A stretch of 59,868 nucleotides of DNA from an uncultured Pelagibacteraceae bacterium (lineage in GTDB: Bacteria; Pseudomonadota; Alphaproteobacteria; Pelagibacterales; Pelagibacteraceae): NCBI GenBank assembly GCA_902633335.1, contig CACPFY010000007.1, positions 1 through 59,868 of the forward strand, in the 5' to 3' direction. This document shows positions 24,270 to 34,335 of this stretch, piece after piece (positions within the stretch are counted from its first letter, which is position 1; each line of letters begins with the position of its first letter). The notes beneath the pieces are model-generated. The model did no database searches. It was not told the DNA's origin and worked only from the letters and a program-made list of their open reading frames with translations. Position numbers and translations under genes: made by a program.

Positions 24270-25293
24270 TAAGATGACTTAAGTTATCTTTAATTTGACT
24301 CATTAAATTTCCTTTAACTATTTTATAACACAAATTAATAGAATGATAAAATCCTATAGAGTCAGTAGAGCCGTGACTTTTTACAACTGGACCGTTTAAT
24401 CCTAAAAAAATTGCGCCATTAAACTTTCTAGGGTCAAGTTTTTCTTTAAATTTTTTTAAACTAAAATAAGAAAAAATTATTGAAAATTTAGAAAGGAAAT
24501 TTTCTTTTAAAGATAATTTTAAATTATCTGTTATAAATTTAGCAGTACCTTCTGCCGTTTTTAGGGCTATATTTCCAGTAAAACCATCCGTAACAATAAC
24601 GTTGCTGTCTCCATCAGGAATTTTATTGCCTTCTATATACCCATTAAATTCAAAGTCTTCATTGTTACTAATCTCTTTTAATTTAATGAATGCTTTTTTT
24701 ATCGTTTCAGTACCTTTAATTTCTTCAGAACCTACATTTAATAGCGATACTTTTGTTTTTATTTTTGGAAATAAAGATTTATGTAAAGCCGCTCCCATTT
24801 CTGAAAACTCAATCAAGTTTTTTTCATCACACTCAATATTTGCTCCTAAATCTAATACTATATTCATACCTTTAAAATTAGGCCATAATCCTGCTAACGC
24901 GGGTTTGCTAACACCGTTAATTGTTTTAAGTATCATTCTTGAAATGACTAAAAGAACACCCGTGTTACCTGCAGATAATGAAATATCACTTTCTGATTTA
25001 ACTTGAGAGTATACGCTATTCCACATGCTACTATTTTTTGAAGTTTTTACTGCAGTGAGTGGTGTTTCATTATCTGACACAACGGAAGAAGTGTGATAAA
25101 TTTTGTAATATTCACTTGGAATACTATAATTTTTTAATTCTAAATTAACCTTTTCTTCATTTCCAAAAATGTTAAAAAAGAAATCTTTATTACTTTTGTG
25201 TTTTTTATAAAATAAATCAATTCCTTTAATGTTTTTATATGGAGCATTTTCTCCACCCATAGCGTCTATGGCAATGCATATTTTTTTATTCAT
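24253..25293 (-). CDS. plsX: Phosphate acyltransferase PlsX
   Basis: A 346-residue enzyme that makes acyl-phosphate from acyl-ACP for phospholipid synthesis. The start IAIDAMGGENAP, the motif ISLSAGNTGVLL, LDLGANIECDEKNL, VTDGFTGNIALKTAEG and the C-terminal LGLNGPVVKSHGST are characteristic. It is soluble or peripheral. The order rpmF-plsX-ihfA-merR is conserved apart from the missing fabH. It overlaps ihfA by 17 bases. Confidence 0.96.
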   Translation of the reverse strand: MNKKICIAIDAMGGENAPYKNIKGIDLFYKKHKSNKDFFFNIFGNEEKVNLELKNYSIPSEYYKIYHTSSVVSDNETPLTAVKTSKNSSMWNSVYSQVKSESDISLSAGNTGVLLVISRMILKTINGVSKPALAGLWPNFKGMNIVLDLGANIECDEKNLIEFSEMGAALHKSLFPKIKTKVSLLNVGSEEIKGTETIKKAFIKLKEISNNEDFEFNGYIEGNKIPDGDSNVIVTDGFTGNIALKTAEGTAKFITDNLKLSLKENFLSKFSIIFSYFSLKKFKEKLDPRKFNGAIFLGLNGPVVKSHGSTDSIGFYHSINLCYKIVKGNLMSQIKDNLSHLNDNKI

Positions 25294-25300
25294 TAAGTGA

Positions 25301-25474
25301 CTAAATATCTAAGATTTTTTTACCATTATAAAAACCAGTTTTTAAATCTATGTGATGAGAAACTCTATATTCACCAGTTTTTTTATCTTCAATGACATTT
25401 ACGTTTGAGATCTTATGATGTGATCTTCTTTTATTCCTTCTGGATACAGTTGTTTTTCTTTTAGGAACAGCCAT
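25301..25474 (-). CDS. rpmF: 50S ribosomal protein L32
   Basis: A 57-residue bL32 protein with ATG at 25472-25474 and TAG at 25301-25303. The start MAVPKRKTTVSRRNKRRSHH is diagnostic for the family. The paired cysteines of zinc-binding L32 are absent. It lies between the cytochrome bc1 chaperone gene and plsX on the same strand (gaps of 2 and 7 bases), the usual rpmF-plsX linkage. Confidence 0.96.
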   Translation of the reverse strand: MAVPKRKTTVSRRNKRRSHHKISNVNVIEDKKTGEYRVSHHIDLKTGFYNGKKILDI

Positions 25475-25476
25475 AA

Positions 25477-25974
25477 TTAATATTTAAATTTATCAAGATC
25501 TTTTATCATATTTTTATGAATAATATCAAAACAAAAATTATAATATTTTATAAAATAATCATTAAGTTTTACTGATATTTCATCGTTTTTTTTTGTAACA
25601 AATAAAAATTTCATAATTTCGTTAATTTTTATTTTTTTTGAATATTTTTCATCAACAAATTTTAGGAGAATATCATGAAATACTTGATTGAGATCTTTCA
25701 TTTTTTTATTTACTGTAACATCACCGTGACCCATTTCTCTTAAGTTGTTCTCAATATTCAAAAAAACATTGTCGTATAATTCTTGAGAAATTGATTTGTT
25801 CATTTTGTTATTTTTTAAACAGTTAAGAATTATTGCTAAATGAGCAAAAATAATGATAACTCTATTTTCAAGTTTATCTTCAAGATTAATATCTTTGTAA
25901 AAATAAACATTTCGTGATAATTTTACCAAATTGTTGTAAATAAAATTATGTTTTTTGTATTTAAAATCAAACAT
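25477..25974 (-). CDS. Ubiquinol-cytochrome c chaperone family protein (CBP3-like)
   Basis: A 165-residue protein of the ubiquinol-cytochrome c chaperone (CBP3/UQCC1) family, an assembly factor for cytochrome b of the bc1 complex. The central signature REMGHGDVTVNKKMKDLNQVFH is clear. No membrane segment, so cytoplasmic. Its 5' end overlaps the divergent bamE gene by 27 bases if both ATG starts are right; a TTG at codon 16 would remove the overlap. Synteny with bamE and rpmF/plsX supports it. Confidence 0.9.
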   Translation of the reverse strand: MFDFKYKKHNFIYNNLVKLSRNVYFYKDINLEDKLENRVIIIFAHLAIILNCLKNNKMNKSISQELYDNVFLNIENNLREMGHGDVTVNKKMKDLNQVFHDILLKFVDEKYSKKIKINEIMKFLFVTKKNDEISVKLNDYFIKYYNFCFDIIHKNMIKDLDKFKY

Positions 25975-26424
25975 TTTGAAATTTTAATATATTTATGCTT
26001 ATTATTTATATTATCTAATTGTCAATTAAAAGAGCCCATAAAAGGTCACGGTATAAATTTTCTAGAGAATAGATCAAAAAATATAACTTTAAATAAAAGT
26101 AATAAAAACGATGTAATAACAATATTAGGAAATCCTCACACTACCTCAATAGGCGATGATAACCTTTGGTTTTATTTTGACAGAAAGATCTCAAGTGGAT
26201 CAATAATTAAATTTGGTGAAAGAGATTTGTTAGAAAATAATGTCTTAGTTTTGAATTTTGATAAATATGGAATTTTAACTCAAAAAGAATTTTTTAGTAA
26301 AGAGGATATGAAAAAAATTAAATACTCTGAAATGAGAACAGAAAATCCTGTAACTCAAAAAAGTTTTGTTTCTTCATTTTTGCAAAGTGTTAGACAAAAA
26401 ATGTATGGAAAAAGAAAATTTTAG
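25948..26424 (+). CDS. bamE: Outer-membrane assembly lipoprotein BamE
   Basis: A 158-residue lipoprotein of the SmpA/OmlA fold. A hydrophobic signal runs to the lipobox LFILSNC, giving a lipidated cysteine near residue 25. The BamE core shows in [19 protein letters not shown] and NLWFYFDRK. BamE helps the BAM complex insert beta-barrel proteins. No shorter canonical start exists before the lipobox, so the ATG at 25948 is retained despite the divergent overlap. It ends sharing a TTAG with hppA. Confidence 0.9.
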   Translation: MFFVFKIKHFEILIYLCLLFILSNCQLKEPIKGHGINFLENRSKNITLNKSNKNDVITILGNPHTTSIGDDNLWFYFDRKISSGSIIKFGERDLLENNVLVLNFDKYGILTQKEFFSKEDMKKIKYSEMRTENPVTQKSFVSSFLQSVRQKMYGKRKF

Positions 26425-28523
26425 TGTGCAATAATTGAAAGTAATAACAAAGCAACAATATTAGTAATTTTGATCATAGGATTAACTGCTGGACCAGCTG
26501 TATCTTTATAAGGGTCACCTACTGTGTCACCAGTAACAGCTGCTTTATGTGCCTCAGATCCTTTTCCACCGAAATGTCCATCTTCAATGTATTTTTTTGC
26601 ATTATCCCAAGCCCCACCTCCAGCTGTCATAGATATTGCTACAAACAAGCCAGTTACTATAACTCCTAACAACATGGCTCCTAAAGCAGCTAGAGCAGCT
26701 ACTTTACCAGCTATAAATAGAATGATTAAATATAATACAATGGGTGATAACACTGGTAGTAAAGATGGAACAATCATTTCTTTAATTGCAGCTTTAGTTA
26801 ATAGATCCACTAATCTTCCATAGTCAGGTTTTCTTTTTCCTTTCATGATACCTGGAATTTTTTTAAATTGTCTTCTAACTTCAATTACAACTGCTCCCCC
26901 CGCTCTTCCTACAGCTTGCATACCCATAGATCCAAAAAGATAAGGTAGCAATCCTCCTATAAGCAACCCGATCACAACGTATGGGTTTGACAAATCAAAA
27001 CTTACTTCCATTTGATATAAAGAGGAGGTTTTGTCTAAGGAATAATATTTTATGTCTTCAGTGTATGCAGCAAATAAAACTAAAGCTCCTAACCCTGCGG
27101 AACCAATTGCATAACCTTTGGTAACAGCTTTAGTTGTATTTCCCACTGCATCTAAGGCGTCAGTAGTTTTTCTTACATTTTTTGGTAATTTAGACATCTC
27201 AGCTATCCCGCCGGCATTATCAGTTACCGGACCATAAGCATCAAGAGCAACAACCATGCCTGTTAATGCTAACATTGAGGTTACTGCTATTGCTATTCCG
27301 AAAAGGCCAGCAAAATTATAAGTTGTTATGATGCCCACAACAATTATAATAGCCGGCATTGCTGTAGCTTCCATGGATATTGCTAAACCTTGAATTACAT
27401 TAGTGCCGTGTCCAGTTGTGGATGATTGTGCAACACTTTTAACTGGCCTAAAATTAGTTCCTGTATAATATTCAGTAATCCATATTATCAAACCAGTGAT
27501 AATTAAACCAATTACCGCACAAATGTATAAATCAAATCCTGAAAAAGAGATATTGGAATAAGAATAATTTTGGTTTAATCCAAGTGTTGCATTAGTTAAA
27601 GGATATAATATTAATAAAGATAAAACAGCGGTAGCAATAAATCCTTTATACAAAGCCCCCATTATATTTTTACTTTTTCCTAGTCTTACAAACCACGTTC
27701 CAATAATAGACGTGATTATACATGAGCCACCTATAGCTAATGGATAAACCATCATATTTGATGAATCTGGAAAAAAAATTGACGCTAAAACCATGGTAGC
27801 AACTATTGTGACAGCGTAAGTCTCAAATAAATCAGCAGCCATTCCTGCGCAGTCACCCACGTTATCTCCAACGTTATCTGCTATCACCGCTGGATTTCGA
27901 GGGTCATCCTCCGGTATACCAGCTTCAACTTTACCAACTAAATCTGCTCCAACGTCTGCACCTTTAGTGAAAATACCACCACCTAATCTCGCAAAAATTG
28001 AAATTAAGGAAGCCCCAAAGCCTAAAGCTACTAATGCATTAATAATTTCCCTGCTATCGGTTTCTAAACTAACAAGAATTAGATAATAAATAGCAATTGA
28101 TAAAAGAGCCAAACCTGCAACTAATAGACCAGTGATAGCTCCTGATTTAAAAGCAATACTCAAACCAGACTGCAAACTATTTCTAGATGCTTCAGCTGTT
28201 CTAACATTAGCTTGAACAGAAATGAGCATTCCAACATAGCCCGCAATGCCGGACAATGCTGCCCCTATGAAATAACCTATACCAACTAAAATATTAAAAA
28301 AGTAAGTGACAATTATCAAAACTATTAAACCTACTATTGCTATAGTTTTATATTGTCTATTTAAATAAGCTTTTGCTCCAATTTGGATCGCCCCAGCTAT
28401 TTCTCTCATTTTATCATTACCAGGATTTGAGGATAAAATTTGACCAGATAATAGATAGCTATAACCTATCGCTAGTATGCCAGAAAATATTATAAGATAA
28501 AGAAGTTCTAGTGATGAATTCAT
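26421..28523 (-). CDS. hppA: Proton-translocating pyrophosphatase, K+-independent type
   Basis: A 700-residue membrane pyrophosphatase with about 16 hydrophobic segments that couples pyrophosphate hydrolysis to proton pumping. The pyrophosphate-binding [23 protein letters not shown] and [19 protein letters not shown] are intact, with the C-terminal [10 protein letters not shown] and [20 protein letters not shown]. The segment [10 protein letters not shown] carries lysine where K+-dependent enzymes have alanine, marking the K+-independent proton-pumping class. It saves energy in an oligotroph. Its last bases share the TTAG stop with convergent bamE. Confidence 0.96.
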   Translation of the reverse strand: MNSSLELLYLIIFSGILAIGYSYLLSGQILSSNPGNDKMREIAGAIQIGAKAYLNRQYKTIAIVGLIVLIIVTYFFNILVGIGYFIGAALSGIAGYVGMLISVQANVRTAEASRNSLQSGLSIAFKSGAITGLLVAGLALLSIAIYYLILVSLETDSREIINALVALGFGASLISIFARLGGGIFTKGADVGADLVGKVEAGIPEDDPRNPAVIADNVGDNVGDCAGMAADLFETYAVTIVATMVLASIFFPDSSNMMVYPLAIGGSCIITSIIGTWFVRLGKSKNIMGALYKGFIATAVLSLLILYPLTNATLGLNQNYSYSNISFSGFDLYICAVIGLIITGLIIWITEYYTGTNFRPVKSVAQSSTTGHGTNVIQGLAISMEATAMPAIIIVVGIITTYNFAGLFGIAIAVTSMLALTGMVVALDAYGPVTDNAGGIAEMSKLPKNVRKTTDALDAVGNTTKAVTKGYAIGSAGLGALVLFAAYTEDIKYYSLDKTSSLYQMEVSFDLSNPYVVIGLLIGGLLPYLFGSMGMQAVGRAGGAVVIEVRRQFKKIPGIMKGKRKPDYGRLVDLLTKAAIKEMIVPSLLPVLSPIVLYLIILFIAGKVAALAALGAMLLGVIVTGLFVAISMTAGGGAWDNAKKYIEDGHFGGKGSEAHKAAVTGDTVGDPYKDTAGPAVNPMIKITNIVALLLLSIIAH

Positions 28524-28605
28524 ATAATTTAACGATAAATGCCAAAATAAATTAAAAAACGCAAGCTAAACTTTAATTAATTATTCAACATTTATGTATA
28601 AAAAA

Positions 28606-29001
28606 TTAATTTTTTCTTATGAAATCTGACAATTTGTCTAAAATAGCATTTAAATATTTAATTTGAGCTTTCTCTAAAAAAAATTGAGAGGTTTTAAGGT
28701 ATTCGCTAATAATAACCTTTTTGGGATTATTATGTTTATATAATAATTCAAAAACTGCTGCAAATATTATAATTTTAAGCAATTTATCTGTTTTTTTTAA
28801 ATCTATATCGTCTTTTAAAAATTTTTCTATAGTTTCCTCTATTAATTCTTTTCTTTCAATAGTTCCTTCTGTTACATCTTTTATAAACTTCTTGTATTGA
28901 TTTTTATTATAAATAATTTTTTCATCAGGATTTATTGTTTTAGAATAAAGTTTTTGAATTATTTTTACTCTTGGCGTAGAATTTTTAGCTATATTAACCA
29001 T
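28606..29001 (-). CDS. nusB: Transcription antitermination factor NusB
   Basis: A 131-residue all-helical protein that binds boxA RNA with NusE and prevents premature termination in rRNA operons. Matching traits include the N-terminal RVKIIQKLYS and the C-terminal VIISEYLKTSQFF. Terminal gene of the riboflavin operon, overlapping ribH by 8 bases, as usual in this class. Confidence 0.9.
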   Translation of the reverse strand: MVNIAKNSTPRVKIIQKLYSKTINPDEKIIYNKNQYKKFIKDVTEGTIERKELIEETIEKFLKDDIDLKKTDKLLKIIIFAAVFELLYKHNNPKKVIISEYLKTSQFFLEKAQIKYLNAILDKLSDFIRKN

Positions 29002-29389
29002 TTTTTAAAACTTCTTTTATAGCAATTGCAGCTTCTTGACCTTTAATAAATGATCTTTTTTTTGCTTGTTTCATATTAAGAGAAGTAATTATGCCATTAC
29101 TTATAGGTTTTTTTGACTCTGTCGATAAATTTAGTAAGGAAATAAACGTAGAATTACAAATAAAATTAAAATGGGGTGTTTCTCCTTTTATAACGCAGCC
29201 TAAAGCTATAAAACCATCGTACTTTTTTAGATTTTTCGATATGATTACAGGTATTTCGAAAGTTCCAGGAACTTTTATAATAGAAATCTTATTTTTATCA
29301 TTTTTAAACTTTTTTAAAGAACCATTTATAAGATTTTGAGTAATTTGTTTATAATAATTTGATGCGACAATTAATAATTTTTTTTTCAT
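28994..29389 (-). CDS. ribH: 6,7-dimethyl-8-ribityllumazine synthase
   Basis: A 131-residue enzyme making the lumazine precursor of riboflavin; subunits assemble into pentamers or capsids. The motif VPGTFEIPVI, the loop FIALGCVIKGETPHFNFICNS, and the C-terminal NGIITS and GQEAAIA segments are visible. It is slightly shorter than E. coli RibH. It overlaps ribB by 4 bases. Confidence 0.94.
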   Translation of the reverse strand: MKKKLLIVASNYYKQITQNLINGSLKKFKNDKNKISIIKVPGTFEIPVIISKNLKKYDGFIALGCVIKGETPHFNFICNSTFISLLNLSTESKKPISNGIITSLNMKQAKKRSFIKGQEAAIAIKEVLKNG

Positions 29390-30456
29390 TTTATAATTTC
29401 TTGCTTAATAATTTTTATACCATATCCATCAAGGCCAATAATTTTTTTCTTAGATCTTGACACTAATATCATATTTTTAATACCTAAATCCTTTATCATT
29501 TGAGCACCTATACCATAATATCTCAAAATATTATTGTTTTTTGTTTCTTCAAATATCTTTTGTTTGAGAGATTTTTGATCTTTTATTACAACTAATAAAA
29601 AATCGTTGAACTTTGATAAATAATTTAATGATTTCATAATTTTTTTATTTTTAATATTAAAATTGTAATTTTTCATAGTCTCCGATAGAACTCGAACTCT
29701 AATAGATTTTTTTTTAACAAATTTACCTTTTTTAATTGCGAAACTTAATGATTGTTCCATTAAGTTTTTATAAATTATCAACTCAAATTTTTGTTTTTTA
29801 AAAACTATAGTTTTTGATCCAATATTCTTAATTAATTTTTCATTTTTTAGTCTAAAAGAAATTAAATCCTCAATGCTGGCAATTTTCAGTTTATGTTTTT
29901 TTGAAAAATATCTGAGATCTTTTAATCTTGCCATTCTACCATCCTGGTTCATTACTTCACAAATAACAGCACTAGGATTTAGTTTAGATAGTCTTGAAAT
30001 ATCAACTGAAGCCTCTGTGTGACCTGCCCTCTCTAGAACGCCACCTGATCTTGCAACTAAAGGAAAAACGTGCCCAGGTGAAACTAAATCTTTTTTTCGT
30101 GATTTTGGACTTATAGCAGTTTTGATAGTCTTTGCTCTATCAAAAGCTGAAATTCCAGTTGTTATTCCTTTTTTTGCTTCAATAGAGATAGTAAAGGCAG
30201 TTTGCATACGCGCTTTATTTAAAGACGACATTAATGGAAGATTTAACTGTTCAACTTTATTCCTTGTTAATGCTAAGCAAATTAAACCTCTGCCATGCGT
30301 AGCCATAAAATTAATATTTTTAGAATTGCATTTAGAACCTGGAATGACAAGATCTCCTTCATTCTCTCTGTCTTTGTCATCGACTAAAATAAACATTTTA
30401 CCTTTTTTGGCGTCTTTAATAATATCTTTAATTGGCGATAAATAATTTTTTGTCAT
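29386..30456 (-). CDS. ribB: DHBP synthase with degenerate GTP cyclohydrolase II domain (RibBX-type)
   Basis: A 356-residue fusion. Residues 1-200 are an intact 3,4-dihydroxy-2-butanone-4-phosphate synthase with DDKDRENEGDLV, ATHGRGLICLAL and HTEASVDISRLS. The C-terminal part (about 205-356) has the outline of GTP cyclohydrolase II but lacks its zinc-cysteine signature (HSE...GD...RCDCG); the corresponding region reads RVRVLSETMKN without cysteines. It therefore resembles RibBX hybrids whose RibA half is inactive. GTP cyclohydrolase II must be elsewhere. Order ribD-ribE-ribB-ribH is conserved. Confidence 0.9.
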   Translation of the reverse strand: MTKNYLSPIKDIIKDAKKGKMFILVDDKDRENEGDLVIPGSKCNSKNINFMATHGRGLICLALTRNKVEQLNLPLMSSLNKARMQTAFTISIEAKKGITTGISAFDRAKTIKTAISPKSRKKDLVSPGHVFPLVARSGGVLERAGHTEASVDISRLSKLNPSAVICEVMNQDGRMARLKDLRYFSKKHKLKIASIEDLISFRLKNEKLIKNIGSKTIVFKKQKFELIIYKNLMEQSLSFAIKKGKFVKKKSIRVRVLSETMKNYNFNIKNKKIMKSLNYLSKFNDFLLVVIKDQKSLKQKIFEETKNNNILRYYGIGAQMIKDLGIKNMILVSRSKKKIIGLDGYGIKIIKQEIIK

Positions 30457-31041
30457 CTAATTACTTATTTCATAAAGATATTTTCCAAAAATATCAAATT
30501 CAATATTTACAAAGTCCTTGACATTAATTTTTTTTAAGTTTGTTAATTTTAAAGTATGTGGAATAATATTAATTTCAAAATATTTATTTGTCTTTTTTGA
30601 AACAGTTAAAGATACACCATTTATATGTATTGAAGCTTTTTCAACTATAAATTTATTAAAATGTTTAGGGACTTTAATCTTTAATATCCAAGTTTTATCG
30701 ATGATTTTAATATTTAAAACTTTCCCAATTGTGTCAACATGACCCTGGGTATAATGACCAGATACTTCATCACCGTACTTGATAGATTTTTCTAAATTTA
30801 TAATTTTACCTATCTTTGTATTAGAAAAATTGGATCTTTTAATGGTCTCAGAGGAAAGATAAAAACTTAGTGTTCTTTTTTTTACAGATATTAATGTTAA
30901 GCAAACCCCGTCGCAAGATATTGAAGAACCTAAAGAATTTTTTCCAATTTTTAAGTTAGTTTGCACTGAAAGTATCATGCTTTTTTTGTTTTTTTTAATG
31001 TTTTTAATTATGCCCGTATTTTTTATGATTCCATTAAACAT
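30457..31041 (-). CDS. ribE: Riboflavin synthase, alpha subunit
   Basis: A 194-residue homotrimeric enzyme converting two lumazine molecules to riboflavin and pyrimidine. Two similar barrel halves are visible: [12 protein letters not shown] with SSISCDGVCLTL in the first, and SGHYTQGHVDTIG with SIHINGVSLTVS in the second. Sits between ribD (1-base overlap) and ribB (adjacent). Confidence 0.95.
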   Translation of the reverse strand: MFNGIIKNTGIIKNIKKNKKSMILSVQTNLKIGKNSLGSSISCDGVCLTLISVKKRTLSFYLSSETIKRSNFSNTKIGKIINLEKSIKYGDEVSGHYTQGHVDTIGKVLNIKIIDKTWILKIKVPKHFNKFIVEKASIHINGVSLTVSKKTNKYFEINIIPHTLKLTNLKKINVKDFVNIEFDIFGKYLYEISN

Positions 31042-32138
31042 TATTTTAACCTTTCAAAATAAACTTTGTCTTCATCTAGATTAACTTTGAGTTTATTTTT
31101 AAGTTTTATTTTTTTTAATAATTTATTGCTAGAGTTATTATAACCATTATTTCTTAAATTATTAATTGATTTAAAAATATAAATATTGTCAATGAGTCTT
31201 TCCTTTAATAAAAAATTCGTAAACGTAAGACCCGATTCAACAAATATACGTGAATAATTCATTTTTATTAAAGATTTAAATAATTTAATATAATCCTTTC
31301 TTGTATTCATTTCTTTCATTAGAGTTACTTTTATTTTCTTATTTTTTAACCATTTTATTTTCTTTTTATTATATGATGTGGTATAGATTAAAATCTTTCT
31401 ATTGTTTTTCATCTTAAACATACTTAAACTTTTTTTTATAGATAAATTCCTATCTAATATAACTAAATCTGGAGATTTATTAGTTAATCCATCAATCCTA
31501 CAATTTAATAGAGAGTTATCACTATTTATACTTTTAGAAGTTGATATAAGTGCATGATATTTTGTTCTTAATAAATGTGAAAGGTTTCGAGATCTGTTAT
31601 TTGTAATCCATTTATTTTTTTTATTACATGTATAATAGTCATTAGATAAAGCAATTTTTGCGTCTATTAAAGGGAGTCTATTTTGTTTTAGTCTACTATA
31701 GCTTTCATAAAATTTTGTTCCCCTTTCTTTTAAATAAAATTTGTTAATTAATATTTTTTTTCTTGATAATATTTTTGTTGACTTGTTTTTACTTCTTTCA
31801 TCAAAATCATTAATCGAATAAAAGACCTTTTTAATACCTTTTTTCAAAATAATATTTGTGCAAGGAGGTGTTTTACCGTAGTGGGAGCATGGTTCTAAAG
31901 TAATATAGATATTTGAATTCTTATAATTTAGATTTTTTTTTAATGCATTATATTCGGCATGAGGTCTACCATTTATTGAAGTATATCCACTAGATATAAT
32001 GCTATCATTATGTTCTACAACACAGCCAACGGACGGATTTTCTTTAGTTGAACCAAGATTGATTTTTGCTAACTCAAAAGCCAAACTTAAGTTTTCTCTA
32101 TGTTTTTTTTGTAATTTACTTTTTTTTTGATTTGCCAT
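31041..32138 (-). CDS. ribD: Riboflavin biosynthesis deaminase/reductase RibD
   Basis: A bifunctional enzyme of about 365 residues: pyrimidine deaminase then reductase. The deaminase zinc site is visible as HAEYNALK and [15 protein letters not shown] near the N-terminus; the reductase half ends with [22 protein letters not shown] choose the ATG at 32136-32138 ([10 protein letters not shown]), since the longer frame to 32201 would lie mostly inside nrdR and is unlike the family; the chosen start overlaps nrdR by 23 bases. The protein is very lysine/asparagine-rich. Confidence 0.92.
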   Translation of the reverse strand: MANQKKSKLQKKHRENLSLAFELAKINLGSTKENPSVGCVVEHNDSIISSGYTSINGRPHAEYNALKKNLNYKNSNIYITLEPCSHYGKTPPCTNIILKKGIKKVFYSINDFDERSKNKSTKILSRKKILINKFYLKERGTKFYESYSRLKQNRLPLIDAKIALSNDYYTCNKKNKWITNNRSRNLSHLLRTKYHALISTSKSINSDNSLLNCRIDGLTNKSPDLVILDRNLSIKKSLSMFKMKNNRKILIYTTSYNKKKIKWLKNKKIKVTLMKEMNTRKDYIKLFKSLIKMNYSRIFVESGLTFTNFLLKERLIDNIYIFKSINNLRNNGYNNSSNKLLKKIKLKNKLKVNLDEDKVYFERLK

Positions 32139-32583
32139 GTAACTCATCAATATATTCACCAAATTCACCAATTTCCTTAAAATTTGTGTATACTGAGGCA
32201 AACCTTATATAAGCAATTTTATCAAGTTCTTTAAGCTCATCCATTACTTTTCTTCCAATTATGCTAGATTGAATTTCAGATTGTCCCATTTCTTCGAGTT
32301 CTCTTGAAATTTTTGACACAACTCTTTCTGTAGTGTCTGAGTCAATTGGTCTTTTTTTTAAAGCAGTGAAAAGTGACTTTGCAAGTTTTTCTCTATCAAA
32401 AGGTGACCTTCGACCATTTTTTTTTATCACTGTAAGTTCTCTAAACTGAACTCTTTCAAATGTAGTAAAGCGTTGTCCTCCACTGCATGTGCAAACTCTT
32501 CTTCTTCTAATTGCAGTTCCATCCTCAGTTGGTCTAGAATCGACAACAGATGTATCTTTTTCTCTACAAAAAGGGCAAATCAT
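32116..32583 (-). CDS. nrdR: Transcriptional repressor NrdR with an unusual zinc ribbon
   Basis: A 155-residue NrdR that represses ribonucleotide reductase genes in response to dATP/ATP. It has a zinc ribbon plus an ATP-cone domain (about 48-140). The first cysteine pair C3-x2-C6 is normal, but the second pair reads [17 protein letters not shown], with C31-x-C33 and an extra residue before RFTTF, where the family normally has C-x2-C. It could still bind zinc with altered geometry. It sits between glyA (12-base gap) and ribD as in other alphaproteobacteria. Confidence 0.93.
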   Translation of the reverse strand: MICPFCREKDTSVVDSRPTEDGTAIRRRRVCTCSGGQRFTTFERVQFRELTVIKKNGRRSPFDREKLAKSLFTALKKRPIDSDTTERVVSKISRELEEMGQSEIQSSIIGRKVMDELKELDKIAYIRFASVYTNFKEIGEFGEYIDELHGKSKKK

Positions 32584-32595
32584 AGAATATTTTTG

Positions 32596-33897
32596 TTATC
32601 CACTATATATAGGGAAATTAGAACAGAGATCAATAACCTCTTTTTGAACTTCTTTTTCTATTCTTGTATTATTTTTTGGATTTTCTGAAAGTCCCTTGAC
32701 TACTTTTGTTATTAACTCTCCAACTAACTTAAATTCTTCAGATTTAAATCCTCTAGTGGTTGCAGCTGGCGTACCCAGTCTTATACCTGAAGTAATCATC
32801 GGGCTTTCAGTGTCAAAAGGAATTCCATTTTTATTGCAAGTAATATTTGCTCTACCCAAACTCTCTTCTGCATCTTTACCAGTAACACCATATGGTCTTA
32901 GATCAACTAACATAAGATGAGTATCAGTTCCACCAGAAAATATTTTAAAGTTATTCTTCATGAGTGTTTCGCTTAAAATTTTTGCATTAGAAATAACATC
33001 AGAAGTATATTTTTTAAATTCGTCGCTAAGTGCCTCTTTAAAACAGACTGCTTTAGCAGCAACAACATGCATCAAAGGACCACCTTGTAGACCGGGGAAA
33101 ACTGCACTGTTAAACTTCTTATAAAGAGCTTCATTGTTGGTCAATATTATTCCACCCCTTGGGCCTCTTAAAACTTTATGAGTTGTAGATGTCACTACGT
33201 CAGCATACTCTAAAGGATTTGGGTAAGCTCCTCCAGCTACAAGTCCAGAAAAGTGAGCCATGTCTACTAGTAAATAAGCTTCAACTTTATTACAAATCTC
33301 TTTGAATTTTTTAAAATCAATTACTCTTGAATAAGCACTGCCTCCTGCGATAATTAATTTTGGTTTGTGTTCTAAAGCTAATTTTTCAACTTGCTCATAA
33401 TCTATAAGTCCAGTGTCTTCTTTAACTTCATAGTGAATCGCATTAAACCATTTTCCTGACTGGGCTGGTTTTGCTCCATGGGTTAAGTGCCCTCCAGAAT
33501 TTAAACTCATACCTAATATTGTGTCTCCAGGTTTAATTAGAGCTAAATATACCGCTCCATTAGCTTGGGCGCCTGAGTGCGGCTGAACATTTGCAAATTT
33601 ACTGTTAAAAAGTTTTTTTGCTCTCTCTATCGCTAAATTTTCTGATATATCAACAAATTCACAACCTCCATAATACCTTTTACCAGAATAACCTTCGGCG
33701 TATTTATTTGTTAAAACTGAACCTTGAGCCTCTAAAACAGCTCTAGAAACAATATTTTCAGATGCAATCAATTCAATATGATTTTTTTGTCTAACAAATT
33801 CTTGTGAGATTGAGTCAAAAAGATCCTTATCCGAGTTTTTTAAATCTTTTTCAAAAAAGTTACTTGATATTCTTTTTATTTTAGTTACTGACGACAT
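32596..33897 (-). CDS. glyA: Serine hydroxymethyltransferase
   Basis: A 433-residue PLP enzyme converting serine and tetrahydrofolate to glycine and methylene-THF. Visible are [35 protein letters not shown], the PLP-lysine motif [15 protein letters not shown], and [13 protein letters not shown] near the end. It supplies one-carbon units and glycine, a nutrient of note in SAR11. It abuts rpiB and precedes nrdR. Confidence 0.97.
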   Translation of the reverse strand: MSSVTKIKRISSNFFEKDLKNSDKDLFDSISQEFVRQKNHIELIASENIVSRAVLEAQGSVLTNKYAEGYSGKRYYGGCEFVDISENLAIERAKKLFNSKFANVQPHSGAQANGAVYLALIKPGDTILGMSLNSGGHLTHGAKPAQSGKWFNAIHYEVKEDTGLIDYEQVEKLALEHKPKLIIAGGSAYSRVIDFKKFKEICNKVEAYLLVDMAHFSGLVAGGAYPNPLEYADVVTSTTHKVLRGPRGGIILTNNEALYKKFNSAVFPGLQGGPLMHVVAAKAVCFKEALSDEFKKYTSDVISNAKILSETLMKNNFKIFSGGTDTHLMLVDLRPYGVTGKDAEESLGRANITCNKNGIPFDTESPMITSGIRLGTPAATTRGFKSEEFKLVGELITKVVKGLSENPKNNTRIEKEVQKEVIDLCSNFPIYSG

Positions 33898-34335
33898 TTA
33901 AATTTTTTTAATTCTCCTTTTGTGTCTTCCGCCTTCAAATTTTGTGTTCAAAAAAATTTTAATAATTTTTTTAATGTCTCTTCTTTTAGTCAATCTTGAT
34001 CCTAAACACAATACATTAGCATTATTATGCTGACGAGACAATTGAGTAGATTTTCCATTATATCCTACTGCGGCTCTAATTCCTTTAGTTTTATTAGCAG
34101 AAATAGCCATTCCTGTTCCAGATCCACAAACCAATATGCCAATTTCACTTTTTTTTCTTGAAACTCTAAGTGAAACCTTTTTTGCATAGTCAGGATAATC
34201 AACTGCCTTTTTAAAGAATGGTCCTAAGTCTATGATAGATATTTTTGAGTTTATTAACTGATCTTTTATAAATTCTTTTATTTCGTAACCTGCGTGATCA
34301 GATGAAATACAAATTTTTTTAAATATTGAATTCAA
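33898..34335 (-). CDS. rpiB: Ribose-5-phosphate isomerase B
   Basis: A 145-residue RpiB/LacAB-fold isomerase interconverting ribose-5-P and ribulose-5-P. The start ICISSDHAGYEIKEF, the catalytic-loop VCGSGTGMAISANKTKGIRAA and NANVLCLGSR are typical. It is immediately adjacent to glyA on the 3' side and to the 2OG-oxygenase gene on the 5' side; rpiB-glyA linkage is common in alphaproteobacteria. Confidence 0.95.
   Translation of the reverse strand: MNSIFKKICISSDHAGYEIKEFIKDQLINSKISIIDLGPFFKKAVDYPDYAKKVSLRVSRKKSEIGILVCGSGTGMAISANKTKGIRAAVGYNGKSTQLSRQHNNANVLCLGSRLTKRRDIKKIIKIFLNTKFEGGRHKRRIKKI

Noticed and set aside
24602-25006. Plus-strand open frame of about 134 codons within plsX
   Set aside because: It mirrors the plsX coding strand and shows no recognisable domain or promoter.
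26524-26823. Plus-strand open frame within hppA
   Set aside because: It is the antisense shadow of a strongly conserved pyrophosphatase and has no family pattern.
32139-32201. Longer N-terminus of RibD
   Set aside because: It would overlap nrdR almost throughout its length and has no family match; ATG at 32136-32138 is preferred.
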